From NCBI RefSeq assembly GCF_020514235.1, contig NZ_VTLB01000008.1:1-40181 (forward strand): a DNA stretch of 40,181 nucleotides, in the 5' to 3' direction. Below the pieces are notes generated by a model. The model did not search any database. It saw only the letters and a program-made list of their open reading frames with translations, and was not told where the DNA came from. The stretch is from Synechococcus sp. MU1617. Lineage in GTDB: Bacteria; Cyanobacteriota; Cyanobacteriia; PCC-6307; Cyanobiaceae. Every line of letters starts with the position of its first letter. The stretch's first letter is position 1. The position numbers were made by a program, and so were the translations under genes. Of the stretch, positions 1 through 9,301 are shown in pieces.

Positions 1-1808
1 CCGGCGCTGGACAAGGTGATTATTACTTCGATGATTACAACTACAACGACAAAGACATCTGGATTGACCTCGATGGTCAGATCTCTTTCCTCGATTACAA
101 CGGGGATCTAATCACTCCTCAAGCCGGTGAACAGGGCAATCAGTCAGGCGATGACCTCATCATTGGCTTTGAAGAACTAAATCTCGATGGCGTAATGTCT
201 GACTACAGAATCACAAAATCTCGAGATCTTGATGGATATTTTTACCAAGTAGTAAGAAATGATTCCTATTATGGAACCGATACATTGCGAAATGTTGACA
301 GGATTCAATTCGACGATTCCGTCTACCTCTTTAACGAAGACATTGACCCGGGGGATCGTGCATTACGCCTTCAGGCTCTATTAACGTCCGAATCTTCGAT
401 CCTGCCTCAGGTTGCCGTGCTAGGCGATTCAGTTGATCATGATTCCAGCTATTCACTTTTGATCACTGGCGAATCCCTGAAGAATGGTTACAACATCGAA
501 TCGGCGGACATAACACTACACTTTAATCCACTTCTTTTCGAGGACATCAAGGCTTCCGACATCCGGATTGGCGGGGAATTACCCATTGCAAATGCAGTAG
601 AAATTGACAACGAATCAGGCACATTGCGCTTTGCAGCTGCGAGCCTTTCGGCACTTGGCGCTGGGAAAAGCATCTCCTCAGAAGCAATGATCGCATCGAT
701 CAGCCTGGATTTTGACGAGGCTGCTCTGTCCACAATCGAAAAAAAATCAGACGGCAGTCTCGTCACCAACCCACTTTCCTTCTCACTATCTGCCAATGCC
801 GACGAGACGGTTTTCTCTAAAGACTTTGTTGATGCAACTGATTTTCTGAACCGCGAGATTGTCACTCTCAATGATCTCGGCGGTTACATGGCTGTCGACA
901 GTGAAGACGTCACCCTTTATGAGGCCAAGATCAACTTCGAGCAACTTGGTGATGGCCTCGTCTTAGGCACTCAGCGCGTCATCGGTGCTGATGCCACGTT
1001 TACCAATTTGATCCGCTCAGGAGACACACTCACCACATCCGTCGACTGGCTCAACGTCGGCAACATCCAAGCCAACAATCTCAACTACAGCGAGGTCTAC
1101 AACCAGAACGCCACCCTCGCTTCTGCTGACTTCTCACAGACCAGCGTTGCCAGTGGGTCTTTCATCGATGGTGTTTTTATCAGCGATGCCCGTGAATCCA
1201 CCACACTCACCACCGACATCAAGGTCATCGGTGCAGCTGGCAATGTCCTTGATCTCTCTGATGGCATCGTCTCCATCCAGGCCGACGGATCAGAGATCTT
1301 CACCAATGAAGGCAAAGGTTCCTCCAACCTGATCACCTTCCAAGGTGACCTCAACTACGACGGCCGGGTTTCGATGAAAGACCTTGCCTACCTCAATGCT
1401 GGCGCTGCACGTCAGCAAACAGTCATCCCCGGTGACAACGAAACCGATGCTGATGGGAACGGCATTGTCGATGCATCGCTCGCCAAAGATGTTGATGCTG
1501 ATTTCAACGGCAAGATCGACCTCGCTGACTTAGCTGTCCTCGACAATGACTGGGGCAAGACCCTGCACACAGGTGATCAGAATTTCCAAGGATCTGAAAG
1601 AGTCTCTTGGAATGAGCTCGATAGCCAGGGTGAAAATTCCACTTGGAATAACAGCTCCTTCAAGGAGCAAAACGCGATTGAGTCTGAGCCCGCTTATGTC
1701 GGCTCACTCGAAGCACCTGGGACCTCCGGCGTGATCGGTTCCGATGGCAACCAAGATGGGAACAATTCCCTCGAGGGTGACAACTTCCAGGATCCTTTGG
1801 CCGCTTAA
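1..1808 (+). CDS. C-terminal part of a large secreted/surface calcium-binding protein with dockerin-like tail (partial)
   Basis: The frame is open from base 3 to the stop at 1808 and has no natural start in the window, so this is the last ~600 residues of a longer protein. The first internal ATG is at 195. The protein is acidic and rich in Asp, Asn and Ser. A beta-rich segment (about bases 440-870) looks cohesin-like in pattern. Bases ~1344-1545 encode a dockerin-like stretch with EF-hand-type loops, DLNYDGRVSMKDL and DVDADFNGKIDLADL, with DADGNGIVDA between them. Family knowledge: large Ca-binding exoproteins of marine Synechococcus often carry such repeats and leave by type I secretion. No membrane anchor is visible in this part. 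Secretion route and role (adhesion, surface layer, motility) are inference; the N-terminal portion lies outside the window. Confidence 0.8.
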   Translation, partial: GAGQGDYYFDDYNYNDKDIWIDLDGQISFLDYNGDLITPQAGEQGNQSGDDLIIGFEELNLDGVMSDYRITKSRDLDGYFYQVVRNDSYYGTDTLRNVDRIQFDDSVYLFNEDIDPGDRALRLQALLTSESSILPQVAVLGDSVDHDSSYSLLITGESLKNGYNIESADITLHFNPLLFEDIKASDIRIGGELPIANAVEIDNESGTLRFAAASLSALGAGKSISSEAMIASISLDFDEAALSTIEKKSDGSLVTNPLSFSLSANADETVFSKDFVDATDFLNREIVTLNDLGGYMAVDSEDVTLYEAKINFEQLGDGLVLGTQRVIGADATFTNLIRSGDTLTTSVDWLNVGNIQANNLNYSEVYNQNATLASADFSQTSVASGSFIDGVFISDARESTTLTTDIKVIGAAGNVLDLSDGIVSIQADGSEIFTNEGKGSSNLITFQGDLNYDGRVSMKDLAYLNAGAARQQTVIPGDNETDADGNGIVDASLAKDVDADFNGKIDLADLAVLDNDWGKTLHTGDQNFQGSERVSWNELDSQGENSTWNNSSFKEQNAIESEPAYVGSLEAPGTSGVIGSDGNQDGNNSLEGDNFQDPLAA

Positions 1809-1874
1809 GCGAGCCACATTGCTCATCTCATTCATTGGGCTGCACAGCACAGCTCGCTGAATGCCTGCAGCAAC

Positions 1875-3074
1875 ATGGCGGCAAAGCCACCACAGGCAGC
1901 CGTGACCATGCGAAACCTCTGCCCTGCCCTGCAGAACAAGACGTACTTCAACTACGGCGGCCAGGGACCGTTGCCCAGTCCATCCCTCGAGGCGATCACC
2001 GCGAGCTGGGCGCGCATTCAGGAGTTGGGGCCGTTCACCACAGATGTGTGGCCCTACATCGCCAGCGAGGTGAACAGCACCCGGCGGCTTCTGGCCCAGT
2101 GCTGCGGTGTTCCGCCCCATCGGCTTGCCCTCACCGAGAACGTCACCAGCGGCTGCGTTCTGCCGCTGTGGGGACTTCCCTTTGCTGAAGGAGACCGGTT
2201 GCTGATCGGCGACTGCGAACACCCCGGAGTGGTGAGCGCCTGCGTTGAACTGGCGCGGCGCCAGAACCTCGCCATCGACGTGCTGCCGGTAAAGCATGTG
2301 CGGGGGGATCAAGCCCAGTGCGATGCCGCCGTAATCGAGGTAATCACGCAGACCCTCACCCCCCGCACGCGCCTGGTGGTGCTGAGCCATCTGCTCTGGA
2401 ACACCGGACAGGTGATGCCGATTGCCGCCGTCGCCGATCAGCTCAACCAACACCCCCAACAGCCCTTTCTGTTGGTGGATGCCGCCCAAAGCTTCGGACA
2501 GATCCCCATTGAAGAGGCCGCTGCCGCGGCAGACATCTATGCGTTCACCGGGCACAAGTGGGCCTGTGGGCCTGAAGGGCTGGGGGGTGTGGCGCTGTCC
2601 GAGCGTGTCGTTGCCGAGGCCGCTCCAACCGTGATCGGCTGGCGCAGCCTGCGCGATGAAAGCAAAGCCAATCTCAACAGCAGCGATCTGTTTCACCACG
2701 ACAGCCGCCGCTTTGAAGTGGCCACCAGCTGCGTGCCCTTGATGGCCGGCCTGCGCAGCTCACTGCAACTGCTGGAGAACGCTGGATCAGCCCAACAACG
2801 CTGGGACCACATCCGAACCCTCAGCAGCAAGCTCTGGCAGGAACTCCAGGGGCTAGCGGGCGTCACCCCCCTGCTGGAGGCGCCGCCCGCCAGCGGACTG
2901 GTGAGCTTTCAGATCAACGGAGATGTGCTCCCTGCAGAGCATGTGAAGCAGTTGGGTGCCCAGGGGCTTTGGATTCGCGATCTGGCAGACCCCAGTTGCT
3001 TGAGGGCCTGCACCCACATCAGCACCACAGACGACGACATCAACGCCCTAGTGGCAGCGATCAGCACCCTTTGA
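1875..3074 (+). CDS. Class V aminotransferase-fold PLP enzyme, probable L-cysteine/cystine lyase (C-DES-like)
   Basis: A 399-residue fold-type I PLP enzyme related to NifS/SufS cysteine desulfurases. The N-terminal NKTYFNYGGQGPLP motif and the FTGHKW motif, whose lysine should hold PLP, are clear, as is LLVDAAQSFGQ, which carries the PLP-binding Asp. The N-terminal motif is like that of the Synechocystis cystine C-S lyase (C-DES), which releases persulfide sulfur from cystine for Fe-S cluster assembly. A desulfurase or isopenicillin-N-epimerase-like function cannot be excluded from sequence alone. An alternative start is ATG 1908 (MRNLCPALQ), which keeps all conserved parts. The gene stands alone, between the large surface protein and convergent murE 33 bases downstream. 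Confidence 0.85.
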   Translation: MAAKPPQAAVTMRNLCPALQNKTYFNYGGQGPLPSPSLEAITASWARIQELGPFTTDVWPYIASEVNSTRRLLAQCCGVPPHRLALTENVTSGCVLPLWGLPFAEGDRLLIGDCEHPGVVSACVELARRQNLAIDVLPVKHVRGDQAQCDAAVIEVITQTLTPRTRLVVLSHLLWNTGQVMPIAAVADQLNQHPQQPFLLVDAAQSFGQIPIEEAAAAADIYAFTGHKWACGPEGLGGVALSERVVAEAAPTVIGWRSLRDESKANLNSSDLFHHDSRRFEVATSCVPLMAGLRSSLQLLENAGSAQQRWDHIRTLSSKLWQELQGLAGVTPLLEAPPASGLVSFQINGDVLPAEHVKQLGAQGLWIRDLADPSCLRACTHISTTDDDINALVAAISTL

Positions 3075-3107
3075 TCGGCTCAGATCAACCGCCTGGAGCA
3101 ACCAGCT

Positions 3108-4613
3108 TCAAAACAACCTCAAACGCAGGGCGCGTTCAGCTTCCTCGCGATCATCAAAGTGCACCTTCTCAGTGCCGAGAATCTGGTAATCCTCGTGCCC
3201 CTTACCGGCCACCAGCACCAGATCATCGGCCTCAGCCTCTGCGATAGCTGAGGCGATCGCACTGGCCCGATCGCCCTCCACAATGAGATCGATTCCGTCC
3301 GGAATCCCCGCCACCACGTCATCCAGGATCTGCTGAGGATCCTCGGTGCGGGGGTTGTCGGAGGTGACCACCACGCGGTCAGCCAGGCGTGACGCAATCG
3401 CCGCCATCTGCGGACGCTTGCCCCGATCCCGATCACCACCGCAACCGAACACGCAGATCAGCCGCCCGGTGCAGAACGGACGCGCTGCTGAAAGAGCGTT
3501 ACTCAAGCCATCGGGCGTGTGGGCGTAATCCACGAGCACCGGAGGCAAATTCGCTGCATCCACACCGTTCAAAATCACCCGCTCCATCCGGCCCGGCACG
3601 CCACCGAATCGGCCGATGGCCTCCAGCAGCACCGGCAAAGGCAACTGCTGCTGAAGCAGCACCCCAACCGCCTGCAGCAGGTTCATCAAGTTGAAGCGAC
3701 CCAACAAGGGCGAACGAAAACGGCCCTCGCCAACAGGGCTGATCAAGCGACCTTCCACCCCAGCGGCCGTCATCTGCAAATCGCTCATGCGCAACTCAGC
3801 CGATGGATCCTCAAGCGAACTGCGCCAACAGGCGGCGCCTAGCCGTTCAGCCAACCGCGCCCCCCAGGGGTCATCACTGTTGACCACCGATCGCGCATCG
3901 CCTTCCAACAACAGAGGATCCGCAAACAGCGACGCCTTCGCCTCGAAGTAGTCCTCCATCGAGGCGTGGTAGTCGAGGTGGTCCTGGGTGAGGTTGGTGA
4001 ACACGGCTCCCGCGAAGCGGCAGCCCGCCACCCGCTGTTGCGCCAGAGCGTGGGAACTCACCTCCATCGCCGCCAGGCCACAGCCGGCGGAGACCGCCTC
4101 GGCAAGTTGCCCCTGAAGGAGATCGGCAAAGGCCGTGGTGTGGGTGGCCGTGATGCTGTGGCCCGGCCAGCGGTTCACCAACGTGCCGAACAAGCCCACG
4201 GCTTGGCCGGACGAAGCAGCCAGATGCTCAATCAAATGGGTTGTGGTGGTTTTGCCGTTGGTGCCGGTCACACCAATCAGGGCCATACGCCTGCAGGGGT
4301 GATCCCAGTAGGCCGCTGCGATCTCACCGATCCGACGCGCCACCGGTTCCTGGATCACCACCACCGGGTCATCAGCACCTGGCGGTTGTGTGGCAGCAGC
4401 TTGAGCTCCAATCACTGCAGCGGCGGCACCGGCCTCAAGGGCTTGGGCCCAGAACGTGCCTCCATCCACCCGTTCGCCGGGGAGTCCGAGAAACAGGGTT
4501 CCAGGGCCGACGCGGCGGGAATCGGTGGTGATCGCCTCTAATCCAGGGTTAACCAGCCCAGGCGGCACTGCGATGCCTGCATCACTCAACAGGGCATGCA
4601 ACGCCTGCGTCAT
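3108..4613 (-). CDS. murE: UDP-N-acetylmuramoyl-tripeptide synthetase MurE
   Basis: Mur ligase that adds the third residue (meso-diaminopimelate) to UDP-MurNAc-L-Ala-D-Glu in the cytoplasm during peptidoglycan synthesis. Visible are the N-terminal UDP-binding domain ([18 protein letters not shown]), the ATP-binding P-loop [13 protein letters not shown] (about residues 114-126), the central [11 protein letters not shown] segment, and near the C-terminus the DNPRTEDP motif. That last motif is the signature of diaminopimelate-specific rather than lysine-specific MurE. The start at 4613 is chosen because GAGGGGAG lies just upstream; an ATG six codons earlier exists but lacks such a site. Length (501 residues) is normal. 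It is the last gene of a minus-strand run after yidD and the glutaredoxin-like gene. Confidence 0.96.
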   Translation of the reverse strand: MTQALHALLSDAGIAVPPGLVNPGLEAITTDSRRVGPGTLFLGLPGERVDGGTFWAQALEAGAAAAVIGAQAAATQPPGADDPVVVIQEPVARRIGEIAAAYWDHPCRRMALIGVTGTNGKTTTTHLIEHLAASSGQAVGLFGTLVNRWPGHSITATHTTAFADLLQGQLAEAVSAGCGLAAMEVSSHALAQQRVAGCRFAGAVFTNLTQDHLDYHASMEDYFEAKASLFADPLLLEGDARSVVNSDDPWGARLAERLGAACWRSSLEDPSAELRMSDLQMTAAGVEGRLISPVGEGRFRSPLLGRFNLMNLLQAVGVLLQQQLPLPVLLEAIGRFGGVPGRMERVILNGVDAANLPPVLVDYAHTPDGLSNALSAARPFCTGRLICVFGCGGDRDRGKRPQMAAIASRLADRVVVTSDNPRTEDPQQILDDVVAGIPDGIDLIVEGDRASAIASAIAEAEADDLVLVAGKGHEDYQILGTEKVHFDDREEAERALRLRLF

Positions 4614-4649
4614 CCCATCTCCCCTCTGCATGGGGGAGTTTTAAGCCGT

Positions 4650-4922
4650 TCAGAGCGCCGTGGACAGACAGCGTTGCAACCAATTCAACAGTCCCTCGCC
4701 CGTAAGACGTGGGGAGACCCGGGGGAGCTCAGATCCATCGAGAGCGAGCACAGGCACCTCGAGGTCGTAGCGGGCCTTCAGCTCCTGGGGGGTGCCGGTC
4801 GCGTCGATATCAATCACCGTCAGCTCGATCGACAGCCCCAAGAGATCGAGGGCACGCAAGCGGGATTCCAAGCCTTCACAGAGGCAGCAACCGGCGCGGC
4901 TGTATAGGGTGAGCTGCTTCAT
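4650..4922 (-). CDS. Glutaredoxin-like (DUF836) small redox protein
   Basis: A 90-residue thioredoxin-fold protein with the glutaredoxin opening LTLYSRAGCCLCEGLE, giving a CxxC pair (C12 and C15 from the ATG at 4922). The cis-proline region is VPVLALDG, and a C-terminal helix with LLNWLQRCL follows. It matches the DUF836/glutaredoxin-like family, small cytosolic proteins whose substrates are mostly unknown. The start ATG overlaps the stop of yidD by one base (TGATG), so translation is probably coupled. A TTG one codon earlier is possible but unnecessary. The redox role follows from the CxxC; its target is not known. Confidence 0.88.
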   Translation of the reverse strand: MKQLTLYSRAGCCLCEGLESRLRALDLLGLSIELTVIDIDATGTPQELKARYDLEVPVLALDGSELPRVSPRLTGEGLLNWLQRCLSTAL

Positions 4923-5167
4923 CAATCGGGCACCGGGTCACAGCCACAGGGAGTGAACGGATGGCAGCGCAGCAGCCTTTTCACGGTGAGCCAGCCCCCC
5001 TTCCAGGGACCATGCTTCTGGATGGCCTCCAGGCCGTAGGCGCTGCAGGTGGGCATGAAGCGACAGCGGGGCCCGATCATCGGGGAGATGAAGCGCCGAT
5101 AAAAACCAATACCGGCCAGGAGAACAGCCGCCAGAGCATGATTAATCGCCTGTCGCAGCTTGGCCAT
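4922..5167 (-). CDS. yidD: Membrane protein insertion efficiency factor YidD
   Basis: An 81-residue YidD family protein that sits at the inner face of the membrane and aids YidC-dependent insertion. The family signature is complete: an amphipathic N-terminal helix, then [32 protein letters not shown] and LLRCHPF, ending in GCDPVPD. The start at 5167 ([12 protein letters not shown]) gives the usual length. The frame stays open to 5266, but the added residues look nothing like the family. It is the first gene of the yidD - glutaredoxin-like - murE run and diverges from rpsD across about 110 bases. Confidence 0.94.
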
Positions 5168-5276
5168 CGGGCCGCCAGATAGAGTGGTTGATTCGTGCAT
5201 CGCGGCAGATGCCTGGGACTCTTTCGGTTCCAGCATGCCCAACAACCGCACGATCTCAACACACACCTTCCCACCT

Positions 5277-5885
5277 ATGTCCCGTTACCGCGGCCCTCGT
5301 CTGAGGATCACGCGGCGCTTGGGAGACCTCCCCGGTCTCACCCGGAAGGCCGCCAAACGGTCCTATCCCCCCGGTCAGCACGGCCAAGCCCGTCGCAAGC
5401 GCTCTGAATACGCGATCCGTCTCGAAGAGAAGCAAAAGCTTCGCTTCAACTACGGCGTCTCCGAGCGTCAGCTCGTGCGCTACGTGAAGAAAGCGCGCGC
5501 CCAGGAAGGTTCCACCGGAACCAACCTGCTCAAGCTGCTCGAGAACCGTCTCGACAATGTTTGTTTCCGCCTCGGCTTCGGTCCCACCGTGCCCGGCGCC
5601 CGTCAGCTGGTGAACCACGGTCACGTCACCGTGAACGGTCGTGTGACCGATATCGCCAGCTACCAGTGCAAGCCTGGTGATGTGATCGCCATCCGCGAGC
5701 GCAAATGCAGCAAAAAGCTGGCTGAAGCCAATCTCGAGTTCCCTGGTCTGGCCAACGTGCCCAGCCACCTCGAGCTGGACAAGTCCAAGCTGAGCGCCAA
5801 GGTCACCGCCCGTTGCGAACGCGAATGGGTTGCCCTGGAAATCAACGAACTGCTGGTGGTGGAGTACTACTCCAGAAAGGTCTGA
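5277..5885 (+). CDS. rpsD: 30S ribosomal protein S4
   Basis: A primary 16S rRNA-binding protein that nucleates assembly of the small-subunit body. The 202-residue length and [22 protein letters not shown] start are typical of cyanobacteria and plastids. The S4 RNA-binding domain is seen as [38 protein letters not shown], and the protein ends [11 protein letters not shown]. The frame extends upstream to 5160, but those residues are not S4-like, so ATG 5277 is the start. It is monocistronic: divergent from yidD and followed at once by a strong intrinsic terminator. Confidence 0.98.
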
Positions 5886-5915
5886 TCCAGATCCGCAGTT
5901 CAAATCCCCACGATG

Positions 5916-5948
5916 CGCAACCCTGGGTTCAGGGTTGCGTTTTTTTTT
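5916..5948 (+). terminator. Rho-independent terminator of rpsD
   Basis: A perfect 9-base-pair stem CGCAACCCT/AGGGTTGCG (5916-5924 with 5931-5939) and a 6-base loop are followed directly by nine T residues. It begins 30 bases after the rpsD stop codon. Confidence 0.95.
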
Positions 5949-6567
5949 GGTTGATCCCCAGGCACTGCAGTCGCTCACCAGCCACGACTGGCTCGGATTG
6001 ATCCACCCCGTGCTGATGATCCTGTTCGTCTACCCGGTGGTGGGCGCCACGATCCGGCTGGGAATCCTGGCGCGGGAGAAACGATTGAAGATCAACCCAA
6101 TCGCCGACACGGTGCCGGTGGAGCACGCGCAACACGGAGCCTGGGTTACCGGCGGGGTGCTGGTGGCGGTGCTGATCGGCCTCGGCCACAGCCTCTGGAG
6201 CAGCCATCCCCTGGGTCTGGTCGTCACCGGCAGTGCTGTGATGGTCAGCTTCGGACGCCTGCTGGCGACCCGAATGGTCTGGCAGCGCTTTCTCTGGGCT
6301 GTCGCCGCTGCAGGCGGCCTGCTTTTGCTGGGGCTGCAACCCGCCGTGGAGCGGTTCAGCGATGTTCCCTGGAGCCCCTTGTTCTGGCAATCCCATTTCT
6401 GGATGGGGATGTTGCTCACCACCCTGTTGCTGAGCTCAACAGCGCTGCAGCCCTTGATTGGTCATTCCGTGAAGGCCAGGCGCATTCACATCAGCAGCAA
6501 CCTGCTGGTGGCTTTACTCCTCGCCATGCAAGCGATCTCGGGAACGCGAAATCTGCTGCTGCATTAA
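5947..6567 (+). CDS. DUF4079 family integral membrane protein
   Basis: About 206 residues with several hydrophobic helices ([84 protein letters not shown]). It matches the cyanobacterial DUF4079 family, whose layout of His in transmembrane helices resembles cytochrome b561-like proteins; no function is established. The start is unclear. The only upstream ATG (5830) lies inside rpsD, so a TTG at 5947 (giving [16 protein letters not shown]), a CTG at 5965 or an ATG at 6016 must be used. TTG 5947 would overlap the rpsD terminator T-tract. The 3' end overlaps the convergent maf gene by four bases. Confidence 0.75.
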   Translation: MVDPQALQSLTSHDWLGLIHPVLMILFVYPVVGATIRLGILAREKRLKINPIADTVPVEHAQHGAWVTGGVLVAVLIGLGHSLWSSHPLGLVVTGSAVMVSFGRLLATRMVWQRFLWAVAAAGGLLLLGLQPAVERFSDVPWSPLFWQSHFWMGMLLTTLLLSSTALQPLIGHSVKARRIHISSNLLVALLLAMQAISGTRNLLLH

Positions 6568-7136
6568 GTCAAAGCAGAAAGATGCTGACGCAACCAAGGA
6601 AGGCTCAAGCCGATCACGTTGGAATAACAGCCATCCAAGCCATCGATGCAGAGGCCGCCGCGGCCCTCGAGGGCAAACCCCCCGGCACATTGCAGCGGCT
6701 CACCACTGGCCACATAGGCATCGATCTCTGCCTGGCTGAGCGACGCAAAGCGCACCAGCGTTTCCACGCACGCCAATGCCTCAGGTTGTCCGCGACGGAT
6801 CAGGCAATGGCCCGTCAGCAGAGATCCACAGCCGCCAGCCATCCGCTGCCAACGCTCCATCGCTTCGGCTGGCCCCGAGGGCTTGCCGAACACCTGCCCT
6901 TCAAAACTGAGCACGGAATCACAGCCCAGCACGGCCGTGATCTCAGCATCGCCCACAGGATCAAGCGTCTGGGCAACAGCCGTGGCCTTGGCCTGAGCCA
7001 GCAATTTCACCAGCTCTACCGGATCTGCATGCTGGATCTGGTCCTCATCCACACCGCTGACGCGCACCTGATGCTGCACTCCCGCTTGCTCAAGCAAGCG
7101 GCGCCGCGCCGGCGAGGCGGAAGCAAGCATGAGCAC
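6564..7136 (-). CDS. maf: Maf-like nucleoside triphosphate pyrophosphatase
   Basis: A Maf/Ham1-superfamily pyrophosphatase that hydrolyses non-canonical or modified nucleoside triphosphates. Seen are the N-terminal [16 protein letters not shown] motif, a central [18 protein letters not shown] motif (catalytic Asp and Lys region), and [10 protein letters not shown] followed by [12 protein letters not shown] near the C-terminus. The GTG at 7136 gives the usual spacing to [12 protein letters not shown] 7130 two codons later is equally possible. The frame continues upstream to 7193 without conserved sequence. Its 5' end overlaps the divergently drawn start of the next gene if that gene really begins at 7129. 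Confidence 0.92.
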   Translation of the reverse strand: MLMLASASPARRRLLEQAGVQHQVRVSGVDEDQIQHADPVELVKLLAQAKATAVAQTLDPVGDAEITAVLGCDSVLSFEGQVFGKPSGPAEAMERWQRMAGGCGSLLTGHCLIRRGQPEALACVETLVRFASLSQAEIDAYVASGEPLQCAGGFALEGRGGLCIDGLDGCYSNVIGLSLPWLRQHLSALT

Positions 7137-7572
7137 GGGAACACACCGCAGAACAACGCTCCGTAGGCTGCCAGGGACGGGAGGCTTCGCCATCGCTCAC
7201 CCCACCGAACTACTGGATCGACGCAGCCGTGACCGGGCTTGCCGGGCCATGGGATGCCTGCCCTTCTCTGAAGCCCTCTACCGGGATCTTCAGCAGCAAG
7301 GCTTGGATGCAGGAGACCTCTGGAGCGAACCCAGCCGCTACAACCGCAAGACACGCTGGTTCCGCAACAGCGAAGCCCTCGAGGACGACCTGCGTTGGCT
7401 GATCAGCGTGGGCGTGCTGCGCCGCGAAGTGGATGGCCAGGGGCTGACCAGCCGCTTCAGGCTCACCCCCCTGGGTCGACAACTTCTGGATGACGACCCT
7501 GCACTCCTGCAGCGTTCGATTCCGGTGCTGGAGCGTCTGCGTCACAGCCTGCGTCGGCACTGGCCGCTGTGA
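7129..7572 (+). CDS. Npun_F0494 family protein (function unknown)
   Basis: A cyanobacterium-specific small soluble protein. I recognise the family from [33 protein letters not shown], which is nearly invariant in it, and from an upstream [16 protein letters not shown] helix. The pattern suggests a winged-helix-like fold, but no function is known. The start is uncertain: ATG 7129 gives 147 residues but overlaps the start of maf. The conserved part begins near 7200, and ATG 7249 would cut into it. The last bases overlap the cobQ start by four (GTGA), so it is probably co-translated with cobQ. Confidence 0.75.
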   Translation: MSTGTHRRTTLRRLPGTGGFAIAHPTELLDRRSRDRACRAMGCLPFSEALYRDLQQQGLDAGDLWSEPSRYNRKTRWFRNSEALEDDLRWLISVGVLRREVDGQGLTSRFRLTPLGRQLLDDDPALLQRSIPVLERLRHSLRRHWPL

Positions 7573-9065
7573 TCCAAACCACGCCGCGGCCCCTGATGGT
7601 GTTGGGCACCTCCAGCGGTGCCGGCAAATCGCTGATGACGGCAGCATTGTGCCGGGTGCTCCAACGCCGGGGAGAACAGGCTCTGCCCTTCAAGGGCCAG
7701 AACATGAGCAACAACGCCTGGGTTGATGTCGACGGCGGCGAGATGGCCTACTCCCAGGCCATGCAAGCCTGGGCGGCGGGTCTTGAACCCTGCTGCGCCA
7801 TGAATCCCGTGCTGCTGAAACCCCGGGGAGACAGCACCAGTGAGGTGATCCATGGAGGCCAAAGCGTGGGGATCGCCCGCGCCGAGCACTACTACCGCGA
7901 CTGGTTCCGCCCCGGTTGGCAGGCGATCCGCAGCGGGCTGATGCAGCTTCAGCAGCAATGGCCCCAAGGCCGGCTGGTGCTGGAGGGGGCGGGAAGCCCG
8001 GTGGAAGTGAACCTGCAACGCCGTGACCTCACCAACCTGCGCCTGGCCCAGTACCTGCGGGCCAACTGCCTGCTGGTGGCCGACATTGAGCGCGGCGGCG
8101 TCTTTGCCCAGATCGTTGGGACGCTCGCTTTGCTGCGCCCGGTGGAGCGCCCGCTGATCAAAGGCATCCTGATCAACCGCTTCCGCGGCCGTCGGGAGCT
8201 GTTTGATGAGGGTCGCCGCTGGCTGGAAGCCAACACCGGGGTACCGGTGCTGGGGGTGATGCCCTGGCTCAACGAGCTGTTTCCACCGGAAGATTCCCTC
8301 GATCTTCTGGAACGCAAACCCACCCGCGGAGCAACGGATCTGGAGATCGCAGTGCTGAGGTTGCCCTCTTTGAGCAACTTTTCCGATCTCGATCCGCTCG
8401 AAGCCGAATCCAGCCTGAGGCTGCGCTGGATTCAAACCGGGGAACCCCTGGGGGAGCCAGATGCCGTAATTCTTCCTGGGAGCAAGCAGACGCTGCGGGA
8501 TCTGGAGGCGTTGAACAACTGTGGACTGGCCGATCAACTCCGGACCTACGCCCGCGCTGGTGGATCCGTATTGGGCATCTGCGGCGGGATGCAGATGCTG
8601 GGCAGAACCTTGAGCGATCCGGAGGGACTGGAGGGTACGGATCAGAGGGGGCCCCAGAACGGCTTGGGACTCCTGCCCCTGGAGACCACCTTCAGCGGAA
8701 CAAAACGACTGAGCCAGCGCAGCATCGATGGCCTCTGGCCCATGGAGACACCGCTGAGCGGATTTGAACTGCACTACGGAACCACCACCCCAGACCCCGG
8801 TCTTCAGCCCCTAAGCAGCGACCCTGGTTTGGGTTGGTGGGCTCTCGGCCCCAAGGGGTCGAGCGTGGTGGGCACCTACCTGCACGGCTTGCTCGACAAC
8901 GGCCCCTGGCGACGGGCCTGGCTCAACCGCCTTCGCGATCAACGGGGGCTGCAACCCTTAGCCAACGATCCCAAAAACCACAGCGCCCACCGTGATCTGT
9001 TGCTCGATCGCCTGGCCGATGCCTTCGAGCAGCATGTGAACCTCGCTCCATTGCTCCAGCCATGA
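7569..9065 (+). CDS. cobQ: Cobyric acid synthase CobQ
   Basis: Glutamine-dependent amidotransferase that amidates side chains of adenosylcobyrinic acid a,c-diamide in cobalamin (pseudocobalamin) synthesis. The N-terminal dethiobiotin-synthetase-like ATPase domain has [19 protein letters not shown] and [10 protein letters not shown]. The C-terminal class I glutaminase domain has [11 protein letters not shown] with nucleophile Cys338 and the catalytic His439 in GTYLHGLL. It starts with GTG at 7569, overlapping the preceding stop by four bases. At 498 residues it is full length. It leads a coupled set with the [2Fe-2S] protein and the ClC-like channel, neither of which has an obvious cobalamin role. 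Confidence 0.96.
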   Translation: MIQTTPRPLMVLGTSSGAGKSLMTAALCRVLQRRGEQALPFKGQNMSNNAWVDVDGGEMAYSQAMQAWAAGLEPCCAMNPVLLKPRGDSTSEVIHGGQSVGIARAEHYYRDWFRPGWQAIRSGLMQLQQQWPQGRLVLEGAGSPVEVNLQRRDLTNLRLAQYLRANCLLVADIERGGVFAQIVGTLALLRPVERPLIKGILINRFRGRRELFDEGRRWLEANTGVPVLGVMPWLNELFPPEDSLDLLERKPTRGATDLEIAVLRLPSLSNFSDLDPLEAESSLRLRWIQTGEPLGEPDAVILPGSKQTLRDLEALNNCGLADQLRTYARAGGSVLGICGGMQMLGRTLSDPEGLEGTDQRGPQNGLGLLPLETTFSGTKRLSQRSIDGLWPMETPLSGFELHYGTTTPDPGLQPLSSDPGLGWWALGPKGSSVVGTYLHGLLDNGPWRRAWLNRLRDQRGLQPLANDPKNHSAHRDLLLDRLADAFEQHVNLAPLLQP

Positions 9066-9301
9066 CTTCGATTCCTGTGCGCTGGCCCGATGGGCGCATA
9101 ACCCACGAAACCATTGGCCAGGACTGGTTGGTGGCCGCCAGTGAAGCGGGCATCAGCATTCCCACCGGTTGCCTGGGAGGCAGCTGCGGGGCATGCGAGA
9201 TCGACGTGAACGGCAAGACGGTGCGCGCCTGCATCAGCACCGTCCCGGCTTCGAAATCAGCGAAACTCAACGTTGAATTCGCCACCGACCCGCACTGGTG
9301 A
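9062..9301 (+). CDS. Compact [2Fe-2S] ferredoxin-like protein
   Basis: A 79-residue protein with four cysteines at 37, 42, 45 and 57 in [16 protein letters not shown] and VRACIST. This is the beta-grasp [2Fe-2S] fold, but the spacing CX4CX2CX11C differs from plant-type photosynthetic ferredoxin (last gap about 29). It equals the spacing in the iron-sulfur subunit of xanthine-dehydrogenase-type enzymes. No partner oxidoreductase is nearby. It overlaps the cobQ stop by four bases (ATGA) and its own stop overlaps the next start (GTGA). An electron-transfer role is inferred from the ligands. Confidence 0.88.
   Translation: MTSIPVRWPDGRITHETIGQDWLVAASEAGISIPTGCLGGSCGACEIDVNGKTVRACISTVPASKSAKLNVEFATDPHW

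Noticed and set aside
1808-1858. Inverted repeat AGCGAGC/GCTCGCT after the large surface protein gene
   Set aside because: The loop is 37 bases and there is no T-tract; it is not convincing as a terminator.
1704-2699. 331-residue open frame antisense to the C-DES-like gene
   Set aside because: Composition is that of a complement frame of a GC-rich gene (Gly/His/Gln rich) with no family motif; the plus-strand gene is well supported.
5256-5978. 240-residue open frame antisense to rpsD
   Set aside because: Complementary to a certain ribosomal protein gene and rich in Gly, Glu and His repeats, with no recognisable domain.
7542-8774. 410-residue open frame antisense to cobQ
   Set aside because: Shadow of cobQ; low-complexity Gln/His/Gly composition and no motif.
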